From an uncultured Myxococcales bacterium (lineage in GTDB: Bacteria > Myxococcota_A > UBA9042), in assembly GCA_903842345.1 (NCBI GenBank), contig CAIMLR010000028.1, forward strand, positions 248,001 to 312,000: a stretch of 64,000 nt of DNA, in the 5' to 3' direction. Shown here one piece after another: positions 1 to 8,995 of the stretch. Below the pieces are notes generated by a model that was not told the DNA's origin, did not search any database, and saw only the letters and a list, made by a program, of their open reading frames with translations. The position numbers were made by a program, and so were the translations under genes. Position 1 is the first letter of the stretch, and each line of letters starts with the position of its first letter.

Positions 1-743
1 CGGCTTTCCTTGACGACTTCGCCCACGAACGTGCGGCCCTTCTGGCTGATGGCGGCAAAGCCCAGCGTCCGACCGCCGCGATCCGCGGGCAGGTCGATGT
101 AGTCCACCACGGCAAACGTTCCGCCGCCCATGTTGTGCATCTGCACCGCGCGGTCGTAGACCTTGTGCGCCGTCGCGTTGGACGCTTCGTGCACCGCAAA
201 CCCCGGCAGGGACATGTCCAGCAGCCGCTCGCCGTCCTGCGCGTGCACCGCGATGCGCGCGATGGGCGCCATGATGTCGCGCACGATGAAGTCGCCGCGG
301 CGATCCGCCACCGTCAGCGGTCCGACTTGCGGCGTCACGTCCACCGTCGCCTTCAGCGTGTCAAAGGCGAACGTTGCGATCAGGTGGCCGTTTTGCACTT
401 CCAGGCTGTGACCGCCGGCTTTGACGGACAGGCGATCGGTCGCAACGGTGTAGTCGTCCCGGGAGAACTTCTGCTCGCCGTAGTAGGTGCCGCCCGTCGC
501 CTCCTGGCGGAACGTCACGGTCAGTTCGCCGCGCTTGAATCCGGCATTGGCCATGGAAAAGCGCACGAACAGGCCTTGGCCCGCAGCGTTGCGGCCGCTG
601 ATGGTGACGTGTTCCACCGCCTGGCCGTCGTCGTTGAAGCTGGAGCGCGCCCAGTAGAGCGGCGTATTGGGCACAGCGGCAAACGCCAAGCTGGGCAGCA
701 GCGCGGTCAGGGTCAGGAGCAGGGTGAGGATGCGGGTTTTCAT
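1..743 (-). CDS. Secreted protein of unknown function (3' end cut by the window)
   Basis: Reading the minus strand from the ATG at 743 gives an uninterrupted frame to the window edge, so the C-terminus is missing. The protein starts with a clear signal peptide (MKTRILTLLLTLTALLPSLA, with an Ala-Phe-Ala cleavage site near residue 23). The mature part is rich in beta-strand patterns (YWARSSF, VTISGRNA, LFVRFSM, LTVTFRQ) and reads like a lipocalin-type or Svf1/CrtC-like beta barrel. That family guess is weak; I do not firmly recognise the protein. It lies 61 bases downstream of the thioesterase gene on the same strand, after the lipoprotein gene, so the three may be co-transcribed. Confidence 0.7.
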   Translation of the reverse strand, partial: MKTRILTLLLTLTALLPSLAFAAVPNTPLYWARSSFNDDGQAVEHVTISGRNAAGQGLFVRFSMANAGFKRGELTVTFRQEATGGTYYGEQKFSRDDYTVATDRLSVKAGGHSLEVQNGHLIATFAFDTLKATVDVTPQVGPLTVADRRGDFIVRDIMAPIARIAVHAQDGERLLDMSLPGFAVHEASNATAHKVYDRAVQMHNMGGGTFAVVDYIDLPADRGGRTLGFAAISQKGRTFVGEVVKES

Positions 744-804
744 CGGGCGCTCGTCACGGCGTCTGGGCCGTCTGGAGGGAGAACGCGGCAGGCTGCGGCG
801 CGAT

Positions 805-1281
805 TCACGCGTGTTTGGCACGCGCGAGGCGAATCGCCCGGCGCTCCATGGCCTCCGCATGCCGCTGCCGATCGGCGTCATTGTCGAGGATCAGCCCTGG
901 CACTTCGCGCGGCTTGCGCTCGGCGTCCACCGCCACGAACGTCACGTACGCCGTGTTGGCGTGCTCGGTCGTGCCGTCGTAGCGGCCGCGCTGCACGTCG
1001 ACCCAAACTTCCATGCTGGATCGGCCGACAAGCGTGATGCGCGCGCAGATGGTGACCACGTCGCCCAAGCGAATCGGCGTGACGAAATGGACGTCGTCAA
1101 ACGCGACGGTGACGGCGGTGCAGCGCGCGTGGCGACCGGCGCAGATGCCCGCGGCGATGTCGATCCACGACAGGATCTGGCCGCCAAAGCACGTGCCGAG
1201 CGCGTTGGTGTGCTGCGGCAAGATGAGCTCCGTCATCTGCACGGTCGATTCATTCGGGTGGCGCGCCTGATATTCGCTCAT
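805..1281 (-). CDS. Acyl-CoA thioesterase, hotdog fold (YciA/BACH-like)
   Basis: This 158-residue protein is the usual size of a single hotdog-fold acyl-CoA hydrolase, which cleaves acyl-CoA to free acid and CoA in the cytoplasm. The family pattern is visible: LPQHTNALGTCFGG near residues 21-34, followed by a helix with SWIDIAAG, then FDDVHFVTPIRLGDVV and a final strand AYVTFVAVD. The conserved Asn-Ala-x-Gly-x-x-x-Gly-Gly catalytic loop is intact. An AAGGAAG ribosome-binding site lies about 6 bases before the ATG at 1281. The gene follows the alpha/beta-hydrolase lipoprotein gene by 15 bases, which suggests co-transcription. Substrate chain length cannot be read from the sequence. Confidence 0.9.
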   Translation of the reverse strand: MSEYQARHPNESTVQMTELILPQHTNALGTCFGGQILSWIDIAAGICAGRHARCTAVTVAFDDVHFVTPIRLGDVVTICARITLVGRSSMEVWVDVQRGRYDGTTEHANTAYVTFVAVDAERKPREVPGLILDNDADRQRHAEAMERRAIRLARAKHA

Positions 1282-1296
1282 CGTGAACTTCCTTGG

Positions 1297-3405
1297 TCAA
1301 TTTGGGTGGCAGCCGTCGCCGCCGCACACGTCGATGATCTCGCCGGTGTCGAGGAAATGGCCGAGCTGGTCGTTGCGCCAGTCCAGATCCTGCGGGCGGT
1401 CGTGCGGATCGTCCAGCACGCAGACGTTGCTCTCACACTGGTACCACGGCCATTTCGGGCAATCGGCGTCGCTGTCGCAGTGGCTGCCATACACCGGACC
1501 CGCGGGCGGTTGATTCCCCGGCGCGGCCCAGGCGTTGCCAAAATCGTAGATGACGATGCCTGAGCCCACGTACGGATACGCCTGCTCGACGACGCCCGCA
1601 ACCGGCTTGCCCCACCCTTGCATGAGCTTGGCGAAGCCGCCGCGGGCGACGATCTCGTTGCTCACCGGCGCAACCTGAAAATCCCCGCGCGCGGGCACCA
1701 GCAGCACGTCATGCGGCGGCGTTCCCGGGAACGGCTCCTGCTTCAAATGCACGTAGTAGCTCGCTGGATCCGCCGCGTCCCAGAGCATCTGGATGAGGGA
1801 GAGCGCGATGAGCCGATCGCCCGCATCCGGATAGCTGCCCTTGATGAGCATCAGGAACGCCTCAAAGTCGGTCGACCGCTGCAGCAGCAGCGAGTAGCTG
1901 TGACCCGGAACGCCCAAATGGCCGCGCGTCACGTCCTGGCTCAGCGCCATGTACGTTCCGCCGTAGATGCCGCCCTGGGAGATGCCGGTGTAGTACGTCC
2001 GCTTCTTGTCGACCTTCACGCCCAGCTTTTGGATCTCCGGCAGCTGGTCCAAGCGCTCGCGCATCCCGCGCATCAGGATCAGGGACTCCATCATGCCCTG
2101 CTGCAGATGGTCGCTCAGCGTGGAGAACTCGCTGAAGTCCATGATCATCTGGATGACGCCTGGCGTGTCCGGCTCGCTCATGCCGGTCCAATTGCACGCG
2201 AACGCGATGAGCTTGGACTTCTGGCCGATCTTGCCGTTGAAACTGCCGTGGACTTGCGCGCCCGTGCCGTTCAGACCGTGGCCGTACTGGTTCAGGCCAA
2301 AAGGCACGCCGTTGACCGCATCGCGCGGGATCCGCACCCAAAACGGCATGTCCACCCAGCCATTTTGCGCCGGCTTGCCGTCCGCGCCGCGGTGGATCAC
2401 GTACGCCTTGGCGCTGCCGAGCGGATGGTCGTCCATGAAGTTCGGCGCGTGAAACGTCCCGCGCACTTCAGCGGCGATGTCCGCATTCTGCTCAACGGTG
2501 TAGTTGTCGACCGCCGTCACAGTCAGCTCCGGACCTTTCTCGCCGACGATCTTCATCGCCTGATCGCGCATCGACAGCATGTCCGCGTGCATCGCGTGAT
2601 CGCTCGCGGTCACAAAGTCCCACGCGAGGAGCAGCGCGGACTTCTCCAGCCCCTGGGTCTGCAATTCCGCGAACAGCGCGTCAAACTGCGCCTGCCGCTT
2701 GCCCAGGTTGCTGCCAATGGTCATCCCGGTCAGCAGCGCGTCGAACGCCGGACTCGGTTTGAACGCCTTGCCGGTCGTGTCCTGCAGGCCGGTCATCGCC
2801 ACAACGTAGCGCGTCCCCGCATCCGGAATGACGCCGGGGCGAATGTTCATCAGCTTGCGCGCCGGATCGTCCTCGGACTGGTCCAACTCGACCCAATACG
2901 GCACGCGCGTCCACTTGCCGCCCTTGACCGACCACAGGCGGATCTTCGCATCCGCCGCCAGCGACGGCGACAGGTCCGTCTCCGACGCGATGCCCGCCAA
3001 GTCGACGTTGGCAAAGTGCACGAGGATCGCGCCGCCCACCGCGTATCCATCCATCCGCTGCCACTGCTTGCCGTCGACGAACTTGTCGCCGGCGTTCTTC
3101 GGCAACGTCGTCGCGCCAAACTGCACACGGTAGCCGGTCGCGGTCGTCTTGTCGGGCGTCAGGAATTGGCTCGACGGCCACGGCAAGGCGCAGTAGCTCG
3201 GCTGGGTGGGATCGCAGTCCGGATTGTCGTCCCAGTTGAAGGTCTGCTGCACCTCGGCCACGTCGCTGATGACGTCGATTGCCGCCGCGTCGTCGGACGT
3301 CGTCGCATCCGTCGCCGTCGCCGCAGTCTTGCTGCAGCCCGCGACCGCCAGCATCGCCAAAACGACCATCGGCGCGCGCGTCGCATTCTTCATCCAGTGT
3401 GCCAT
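1297..3405 (-). CDS. Lipoprotein with alpha/beta-hydrolase-like C-terminal domain
   Basis: The predicted protein has 702 residues. I chose the ATG at 3405 because a strong GGGAGGGG site sits just upstream; the open frame extends further but without a better start. A type II signal peptide ends in VAGC at Cys24, followed by an Ala/Thr/Asp-rich linker, so this is a lipoprotein facing the periplasm or outside. The middle carries beta-rich segments. Near residues 470-480 is a GISQGG nucleophile elbow of the Gly-x-Ser-x-Gly type followed by GGTYMALS, as in lipases and esterases. The C-terminus has a Cys-rich tail (CDSDADCPKW, CESNVC, CGGDGC) that may hold disulfides or metal. It heads a likely operon with the thioesterase. 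The substrate is unknown. Confidence 0.85.
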   Translation of the reverse strand: MAHWMKNATRAPMVVLAMLAVAGCSKTAATATDATTSDDAAAIDVISDVAEVQQTFNWDDNPDCDPTQPSYCALPWPSSQFLTPDKTTATGYRVQFGATTLPKNAGDKFVDGKQWQRMDGYAVGGAILVHFANVDLAGIASETDLSPSLAADAKIRLWSVKGGKWTRVPYWVELDQSEDDPARKLMNIRPGVIPDAGTRYVVAMTGLQDTTGKAFKPSPAFDALLTGMTIGSNLGKRQAQFDALFAELQTQGLEKSALLLAWDFVTASDHAMHADMLSMRDQAMKIVGEKGPELTVTAVDNYTVEQNADIAAEVRGTFHAPNFMDDHPLGSAKAYVIHRGADGKPAQNGWVDMPFWVRIPRDAVNGVPFGLNQYGHGLNGTGAQVHGSFNGKIGQKSKLIAFACNWTGMSEPDTPGVIQMIMDFSEFSTLSDHLQQGMMESLILMRGMRERLDQLPEIQKLGVKVDKKRTYYTGISQGGIYGGTYMALSQDVTRGHLGVPGHSYSLLLQRSTDFEAFLMLIKGSYPDAGDRLIALSLIQMLWDAADPASYYVHLKQEPFPGTPPHDVLLVPARGDFQVAPVSNEIVARGGFAKLMQGWGKPVAGVVEQAYPYVGSGIVIYDFGNAWAAPGNQPPAGPVYGSHCDSDADCPKWPWYQCESNVCVLDDPHDRPQDLDWRNDQLGHFLDTGEIIDVCGGDGCHPN

Positions 3406-3513
3406 TTTGCCCCTCCCAGGACCCACCGCGCTTCCCCTTGCGCGCGCCGACGGTAGCACATTCCGCTGTGAACTGAACGCCCGCTTGCCCGCGGCCTTGG
3501 GCGCCTGCACACT

Positions 3514-4062
3514 ATGCAAGCCGTCCTTGCGCGCCGAGGTCTCCCGTTGTCGCCTGAACTTCCGCACGACCTCGCCGCGCTCAACCTCCTGCCGCGCGCC
3601 TCGCAGCCGCAATCGCCGTTGTTTTCCTTGCCGCAGGCCATCGCCGCGAGTCCGCTCATCGCGCTCGCGACCGTGCGCGCGCCGCGTTTCGTGCGCACGG
3701 AAATCCCGATCGCGCGGGGCAACACGTTGCCCAATCCGGCCCACGCGTACATTCGCGTGCAGGAGCGATTCCACGTGGACACGGCCCTACGCGGCGCGCT
3801 GACCGGGGAGATTCGCGTGGATACCGCGTTGTGGCAGCGGGATTTGCGGGCGCATCGGACGCGCGTACTGGAACAGCGCGACCTGCCGCTGTCGGCGCCG
3901 CGGGTCATCGACGGCGATCTGGCGGCGCCGCGGCCCGACGCGCAGGTCGTGCTGTTGCTGCGCAAGACGCCGCATGGCTTGGAGTTTATCGGCCAGAACG
4001 CGGTGTTGCATCTGGAAATGCTGCCGGTGGTTCAGGCGCTCCTCGCGGCACAGCCGACTTGA
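3514..4062 (+). CDS. Conserved hypothetical protein
   Basis: A 182-residue frame on the plus strand, divergent from the lipoprotein gene and 50 bases upstream of the PHP-domain lipoprotein gene. I do not recognise the family. It has no signal peptide or membrane segment. The middle (RAPRFVRTEIPIARGNTLPNPAHAY) and the later strands (RVDTALWQRDLRAH, QVVLLLRKTPHGLEFIGQN) look like a folded alpha/beta protein. The alternation of charged and hydrophobic residues supports real coding, and no better frame overlaps it. The start is uncertain: the ATG at 3514 has no obvious ribosome-binding site. Confidence 0.6.
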   Translation: MQAVLARRGLPLSPELPHDLAALNLLPRASQPQSPLFSLPQAIAASPLIALATVRAPRFVRTEIPIARGNTLPNPAHAYIRVQERFHVDTALRGALTGEIRVDTALWQRDLRAHRTRVLEQRDLPLSAPRVIDGDLAAPRPDAQVVLLLRKTPHGLEFIGQNAVLHLEMLPVVQALLAAQPT

Positions 4063-4112
4063 CCGCGCGCCCCGCCCGGGCGCACGCTGCGCCAAAGTCG
4101 GAGGCGCAGGCA

Positions 4113-5747
4113 ATGAAATGGTTGATCTTTCTCACGGCGATCGCAGCTGCGGGCTGTCGGCAATCGTCTGCAGCAGCAGCCGACTCGGGCGTTGACGCGG
4201 TTGTTGCCGACGAACTGGCCGCAGTCGATGCCGTCGCCGCTGACGTTGCCGCCCAAGGCGAGCATGTGCGCGCGGCGTTGGCGGAGCGTCCGCCTGAGAT
4301 CCTCCGCTTTGTTGTGCACTTGCACGGACCGTTCAGCAAGGACGCCTGTGACGGAAACGGCCTGCCCGATGGCAAAACGCCCAACGCCGCGTGCGTCGCG
4401 GACCTGCGCGCGGGCCTGTGCGCGTCGGGCCTCAGCGTCGTGTTCCTGACCGACCATCCGTCGCACATGAAGGATTTCCCCTTCCAGGACCTGCTGTATT
4501 ACGACCCGGCGGCCGGCGACAAGCTGATCACGGACGCGCCCGACGCGCCCTACGCCAACATCGTCCACTGCGTCGCGACGCCGTTGCTGCCGGCCCATGA
4601 CGTGCAGCTGCTCGTGGGCTTTGAAGGCGACCATACGATGCCCGTGGGGCTGCACCATCACCTTTCCGACAAGGCGCTGTACAACGTGGCACTGAGCGAT
4701 TCCGTGCCGCTCGCGGACGTCCAGACGGTGACCGCGGAGGTCCACGCGCGCGGCGGGCTGATGGTGCTGGCGCACGCGGAGCAGGGCTTGATTTCCGCCC
4801 AGCGGGTGCACGACGCGATCGACGTCGTGGAGCTGTACAATATCCACGCCAACGTGATGCTGAGCTACATCGCCGATCCCGCGCGGCTGTTTGAGATGGA
4901 TCCGTGGCTGGCCCCGGCGGCGGAAGCCGCGCATCCGGATCTGGCGATTGTGCCAATTCTCACGACGCCGCAGGAGCAGCCGCTCACGCTGTGGCATCAG
5001 GTCCTGCAGACGCAGAAGGTGGGGACGGCGCTGGGCTCCGACGCGCACGAAAACGTGCAGTTTCCGCAGCTTTGCCAGGGCGGGCTGACCGATGAGCTGT
5101 GCGAGCAGAAGAAAGCGACGGCGCCGTACGCGTACAAGGCGTTCTCAAAAGCGGGACAGGTGACGCTGTCCGACGGCGTGCGCTACGACAACTACACGCG
5201 GATGCTGCGGTGGTATTCAAGCCGCGCGCGGCTGCCGATCAGCCAGATGATGAACTTTGCCCGCGTGCAGAAGGCGCTGCAGGAAGGGCGGACGCACCAC
5301 GTGTGGAACGTTTTTGGCGAGCCGGATCGCATCGACCTGATCGCGGTTGCCCAAGGCGAGTGGGGCTGGAAAGCGGCGGACATCGGCGAGTCGGTGAAGG
5401 CGACGCCGGACATGCTGCTGGCGATGGCGTGGCCGCACGTGCTGTCTGAGCCGTGGTCGCCGTTTACCACTGCGGATGCCGACAAAGCGCCGCGGGAAGT
5501 GCGGCTGTGGCGGGTCACGTCTGAAGGCGCGAGCGTGATCGCGACGTGGGATGGCCAAAAGGCGACAGGCGGGCTGGTGCAGGACGGCGAAGTGGCGTGG
5601 CTGCCGCTGCCCGGTCCCGGGCGCTATCACCTGGAGGTGCGCATCCAGCCCACGCACCTGGCTGCGCCGCTCAAGGCCGCCAGCGCGTTTGCCCAGAACT
5701 GGTATCGGTGGGTGCTGACGGATGTGATTGAGGTGACGGCGCCGTAG
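4113..5747 (+). CDS. PHP-domain (metal-dependent phosphoesterase-like) lipoprotein
   Basis: The 544-residue protein starts at the ATG at 4113, preceded by GGAGG at about 8 bases. A type II signal peptide ends in AAAGC at Cys15. The mature part carries the metal-ligand motifs of a PHP (polymerase and histidinol phosphatase) domain in order: HLHGPFS near residue 70, FLTDHPSH near 113, LAHAEQG near 226 and ALGSDAHEN near 307. PHP domains bind two or three metal ions and hydrolyse phosphoesters; here the enzyme would act outside the cytoplasm, which is less usual for the family. The C-terminal 150 residues form a beta-rich domain (YHLEVRIQP) seen in related secreted PHP proteins. The native substrate is unknown. 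Confidence 0.85.
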   Translation: MKWLIFLTAIAAAGCRQSSAAAADSGVDAVVADELAAVDAVAADVAAQGEHVRAALAERPPEILRFVVHLHGPFSKDACDGNGLPDGKTPNAACVADLRAGLCASGLSVVFLTDHPSHMKDFPFQDLLYYDPAAGDKLITDAPDAPYANIVHCVATPLLPAHDVQLLVGFEGDHTMPVGLHHHLSDKALYNVALSDSVPLADVQTVTAEVHARGGLMVLAHAEQGLISAQRVHDAIDVVELYNIHANVMLSYIADPARLFEMDPWLAPAAEAAHPDLAIVPILTTPQEQPLTLWHQVLQTQKVGTALGSDAHENVQFPQLCQGGLTDELCEQKKATAPYAYKAFSKAGQVTLSDGVRYDNYTRMLRWYSSRARLPISQMMNFARVQKALQEGRTHHVWNVFGEPDRIDLIAVAQGEWGWKAADIGESVKATPDMLLAMAWPHVLSEPWSPFTTADADKAPREVRLWRVTSEGASVIATWDGQKATGGLVQDGEVAWLPLPGPGRYHLEVRIQPTHLAAPLKAASAFAQNWYRWVLTDVIEVTAP

Positions 5748-5748
5748 C

Positions 5749-7011
5749 CTACTTGGTCCGGAACACGAACCCGTGGCGCACGCGCGTCGGCAGGCCGGTC
5801 GTCGCCGCCGGGAACTGCCAACTGCGGATCCGCTCGGCGATGCAATCCTCGGTCGCCGCCTGGTGCAGCGCCGATTCCTCCACCCGCGCCTGCAGCACGC
5901 CGCCATCGGGCGCGATGACAAACGCCACCCGCACGCGGCCATTGAGCTTGTCGCTGCCCAGCATTCCCAGCTCCAGGCAGTGCCGCAGCTGGCCGTGCAT
6001 CCGCTGGATGACCGTCTGCACCGTCAGCGCATCCAGGCCATTGCCTTCCACGGTCGGCCGCGGCGCCTTGACGACGACCACGTCCTGCCGCTGCGGATTC
6101 AGCTCGAGATCACCGTCCGTCGCGACCTTGTGCACCTGCGTTTGCGGCAGCGGCGGGTTCTCCGCCAGCGTCGGCCGTCGCGGGCGCGCCGCCAGATCGG
6201 CCATGTGCGGCACGTCCGTGCCATTGCGCGCTTCCGTATCGCCCGGCTGCGGATCGCCCCACAGCTTGGGCTGCGCCGACGTCGGCGTCCCCAGGTGATC
6301 CATCGCGTCCAGCGCGTGCTGCGGATCCGCCTCCGCCACGCGCGTCGTGGACTGCCGGGGGCGCGGCTGCGGGTCCGGCGCCTTGCCCTGGCTCGGCTGC
6401 GGCGGCTTCGGCTGGGTCGCGACGACTTCGACCGGCGGCTGCGGCGGCTCGATGTGCGGCGCGTCCACGACGATCTGCTCCGGCGGATACTCGATCGTCC
6501 GGTTGTTCGGCGCCGGCTCCGCGTCGGGTGGCACCTGGTCGGGATTCACCTGGTCGCCGACGATCGCCGGCAACGGAATCACCACAGCCCACTCCTGGTC
6601 CGGCGGCAACTGCGGCAGGTGGCGCCGCGCCCGCTGACCGCCCAGCCACAGCGGCATCGCCACGAGCGCCACCGCCAACGCCAGCGCCGCCGCCAATTGC
6701 CCCAGCTCGCTCGGCCAAGCCAGCGGGAGCGGCCGCGCCTCGCGCAGGGTCAGCTGGAAGTGCACGGCAAAATCGCCAAAAGTCCGCGTCATCTCCTCGC
6801 CCACCGCCAGCGCGCGCCCATCGGCGTGCAGCCACGCGCCAGCGCCAGCCGTCAGCAGCAGTACCCGCGGCGCGCCGATCGCCGTCTCCGGCGCCACCAG
6901 ATCACCGTGCTCGCCCAGCCAAATCGGCCGCGGCGTGTCCAGGCGCAACGACTGCAAGCGCTCGTCATTCCACGATAAAGTCAGCCACAGTTGGGTCTTC
7001 TTCGGCTTCAT
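5749..7011 (-). CDS. AgmX/PglI- and TonB-type C-terminal domain protein with one TM segment
   Basis: The 420-residue protein starts with GGAGGGG before the ATG at 7011. Layout: residues 1-105 form a soluble beta-rich region that resembles a degenerate FHA-type domain; about 107-128 is a transmembrane helix (LAAALALAVALVAMPLWLGG); about 140-310 is a long Pro/Gln/Asp-rich spacer; the last 90 residues are an AgmX/PglI/TonB-like domain (NGRVRVAFVIAPDGGVLQAR ... CIAERIRSWQFPA). In Myxococcota such proteins are linked to gliding motility or envelope energy transduction. The arrangement suggests a cytoplasmic domain, an inner-membrane anchor and a periplasm-spanning arm. The gene converges on the PHP lipoprotein gene with 1 base between the stops. 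No ExbB/ExbD partner is seen nearby. Confidence 0.85.
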   Translation of the reverse strand: MKPKKTQLWLTLSWNDERLQSLRLDTPRPIWLGEHGDLVAPETAIGAPRVLLLTAGAGAWLHADGRALAVGEEMTRTFGDFAVHFQLTLREARPLPLAWPSELGQLAAALALAVALVAMPLWLGGQRARRHLPQLPPDQEWAVVIPLPAIVGDQVNPDQVPPDAEPAPNNRTIEYPPEQIVVDAPHIEPPQPPVEVVATQPKPPQPSQGKAPDPQPRPRQSTTRVAEADPQHALDAMDHLGTPTSAQPKLWGDPQPGDTEARNGTDVPHMADLAARPRRPTLAENPPLPQTQVHKVATDGDLELNPQRQDVVVVKAPRPTVEGNGLDALTVQTVIQRMHGQLRHCLELGMLGSDKLNGRVRVAFVIAPDGGVLQARVEESALHQAATEDCIAERIRSWQFPAATTGLPTRVRHGFVFRTK

Positions 7012-7128
7012 GCTCCCCTCCGGATGGCCCGCGTGCGCGCGGGGTTCATGCGGTTGAGACGCAGGAAAATGGCCATCGATCTGCGGCGGATTGCGCGAAT
7101 CAGCGAATACCAGCTAAGGAGGATGGCG

Positions 7129-8769
7129 ATGGAACTGCGACCCTACCAGCAGAAGGCGATCGACGCGGTGCTCAAGGCGCGCAAGGCGGGCGTGCGGCGC
7201 ATGGTCGTGTGCCTGCCGACGGGCGCGGGGAAAACGGTGATTTTCGCCGCGCTGGCGTCGTTGGCCCGCAAGCCGGTGCTTGTGCTGGCGCACCGCGACG
7301 AGCTGCTGACGCAGGCGCGGGAGAAGCTGCAGGCGGCGCTGGGCGTGGACGGCGTCGTCGCGATTGAGCAGGGGCCGAACCGGGCGCCCGATGGCGCGCG
7401 GGTGGTGGTGGCGTCGATTCGCTCCCTGCACGAGGAGCGGCTGACGCGGCTGCTGCGCGCCCGGCAGTTTGGCCTGATCATCTATGACGAATGCCACCAC
7501 GCGACGGCGGACGACAACAAGCGCGTGCTGCGCGACCTCGGCGCGTTTGACGACGACTGGACGGGGACGCTGTTGGGCGTGACCGCGACGACGCAGCGGC
7601 GGGATGGCATCGGCTTGGGCGAAGTCTTTGAGCAGATCGTCTACCACCGCGGACTGCCGGAGATGATCCGCGAAGGCTGGATGGTGCCGCTGCGGGGGTA
7701 TCGGATCGCGACGGCGGCGGACTTGCGCGATGTGCAGGCGGCGGGCGATGACCTGCAAGTCGAGCCGCTGGCGGAAGCGGTCGATCTGGAGGAGCGCAAT
7801 GCGCTTGTGGCGCGGTCGATCCAGGAGCTGGCGCGCGATCGGCGGACCATCGTGTTTTGCGTGACGGTGCGCCACGCCCGCAACCTGGCGCACGCGCTGA
7901 ATGCCATCGGCGTGCCGTGCGGCATGGTGCACGGCGAGATGAAGCGCGATCGCCGGCAAGCGGAGCTCAAGGCGTTCCGCGAGGGCAGGGTGCGGGCGCT
8001 GACCAACGTCGCGGTGCTGACGGAAGGTTTTGACGATCCGGAAGTGAGCTGCATCGCGATGGCGCGGCCGACCCGTTCGCCGATGCTTTACGCGCAGTGC
8101 GTGGGTCGCGGCGTGCGTCTGGCTCCGGGGAAGCAGGATTGCCTGGTGCTTGATTTTGCCGACGTCTCCGAGCTGGAGCTCTGCACGCTGCCGAGCCTGC
8201 TGGGGATGCCGTACCAGATGGACCTGCAGGGCGAGGATGCGCTGGAGGCCGAGGAGCAGTGGCAGGCCATCCTCGACGCCAATCCGGGCTTTGAGATCGA
8301 CCCGGGGACGATCACGCTCAAGGAAATCCAGGACCGGGCGGCGCACTTTGACCCGTTGAGCCGGCGCGTCGATCCGGAAGTGCGGGCGATCTCACCGCTG
8401 GACTGGTTTTCGCTGGGCCGTCACGGCGTGGTGCTGCACTGGCAGGCCAAGCCCGGCTTGGTGAAAGAGGCGCTGATTCGCGTCGTGGGCGCGCGGGGCA
8501 AGCGCTGGCGCGTGGAAATGGATGGCAAAGAGCGCGCGCGGTTTTCGCAGCTGGAAGAAGCCGTCGCGGCGGTGGACTGGGAGATCGAGCAGATCGGCCG
8601 GCTCACGCACGCGAGCGCGCTTGTGGACGCGGCCTGGCGCCGTCAGCCGCCGCCGCCCGGCATGCAGGCATGGCTGAAGGACGTGACGGGGAACCGCGGC
8701 GGGCCAAAGACCTGGAGCGAGGCGCTGCGCTTTGAGGCGCTGTGGCGTGTGGAAGGTCGCAGCCGGTAG
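7129..8769 (+). CDS. DEAD/DEAH superfamily 2 helicase
   Basis: A 546-residue ATP-dependent nucleic-acid helicase of the SF2 group that includes Ssl2/RadD-like proteins. Helicase motifs are in order: motif I PTGAGKT near residues 30-36, motif II DECHH near 120, motif III-like VTATTQR near 149, and in the second RecA domain VLTEGFDDPEVSCI and QCVGRGVR (motif VI). I chose the ATG at 7129 because TAAGGAGG at 7115-7122 gives ideal spacing; an ATG at 7123 directly touches that site. The C-terminal 160 residues are less conserved. The gene stands alone, divergent from the AgmX-like gene, so its pathway is not given by context; repair or replication restart is plausible. Confidence 0.9.
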   Translation: MELRPYQQKAIDAVLKARKAGVRRMVVCLPTGAGKTVIFAALASLARKPVLVLAHRDELLTQAREKLQAALGVDGVVAIEQGPNRAPDGARVVVASIRSLHEERLTRLLRARQFGLIIYDECHHATADDNKRVLRDLGAFDDDWTGTLLGVTATTQRRDGIGLGEVFEQIVYHRGLPEMIREGWMVPLRGYRIATAADLRDVQAAGDDLQVEPLAEAVDLEERNALVARSIQELARDRRTIVFCVTVRHARNLAHALNAIGVPCGMVHGEMKRDRRQAELKAFREGRVRALTNVAVLTEGFDDPEVSCIAMARPTRSPMLYAQCVGRGVRLAPGKQDCLVLDFADVSELELCTLPSLLGMPYQMDLQGEDALEAEEQWQAILDANPGFEIDPGTITLKEIQDRAAHFDPLSRRVDPEVRAISPLDWFSLGRHGVVLHWQAKPGLVKEALIRVVGARGKRWRVEMDGKERARFSQLEEAVAAVDWEIEQIGRLTHASALVDAAWRRQPPPPGMQAWLKDVTGNRGGPKTWSEALRFEALWRVEGRSR

Positions 8770-8806
8770 CTGAACGTGTTACGCCGGGGTGAAATCGAGG
8801 TAACGC

Positions 8807-8835
8807 TTGACCCCCACCTTGCCGGTCCTTACACT
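8807..8835 (+). promoter_or_regulatory. Sigma70-type promoter for the carboxynorspermidine operon
   Basis: TTGACC at 8807-8812 and TACACT at 8830-8835 are separated by 17 bp, a near-ideal housekeeping promoter. The transcript would begin near 8842 and have a leader of about 150 nt before the start codon at 8996. A two-step inverted repeat at 8839-8870 (outer CGGCCC/GGGCCG, inner ACGG/CCGT) straddles the expected start site and could be an operator or leader hairpin. Confidence 0.55.
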
Positions 8836-8995
8836 TCGCGGCCCTAACGGAAACCCGTGTGGCGGGGCCGTTGTTTCCAGCTCCTGACGTCGCCCCCTTT
8901 GGCCGCCGTTATCCACCGTCTCCAGCCTTCTCCGGCGCTCGCGCCGACGGCCTTTCTCTGGCATCTCCAATGGCCAGCCCGGGAGGTTTCTACCC

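Noticed and set aside
3485-3513. TTGCCC-17-CACACT as a promoter for the gene at 3514
   Set aside because: The -10 would touch the start codon, so transcription would begin inside the gene.
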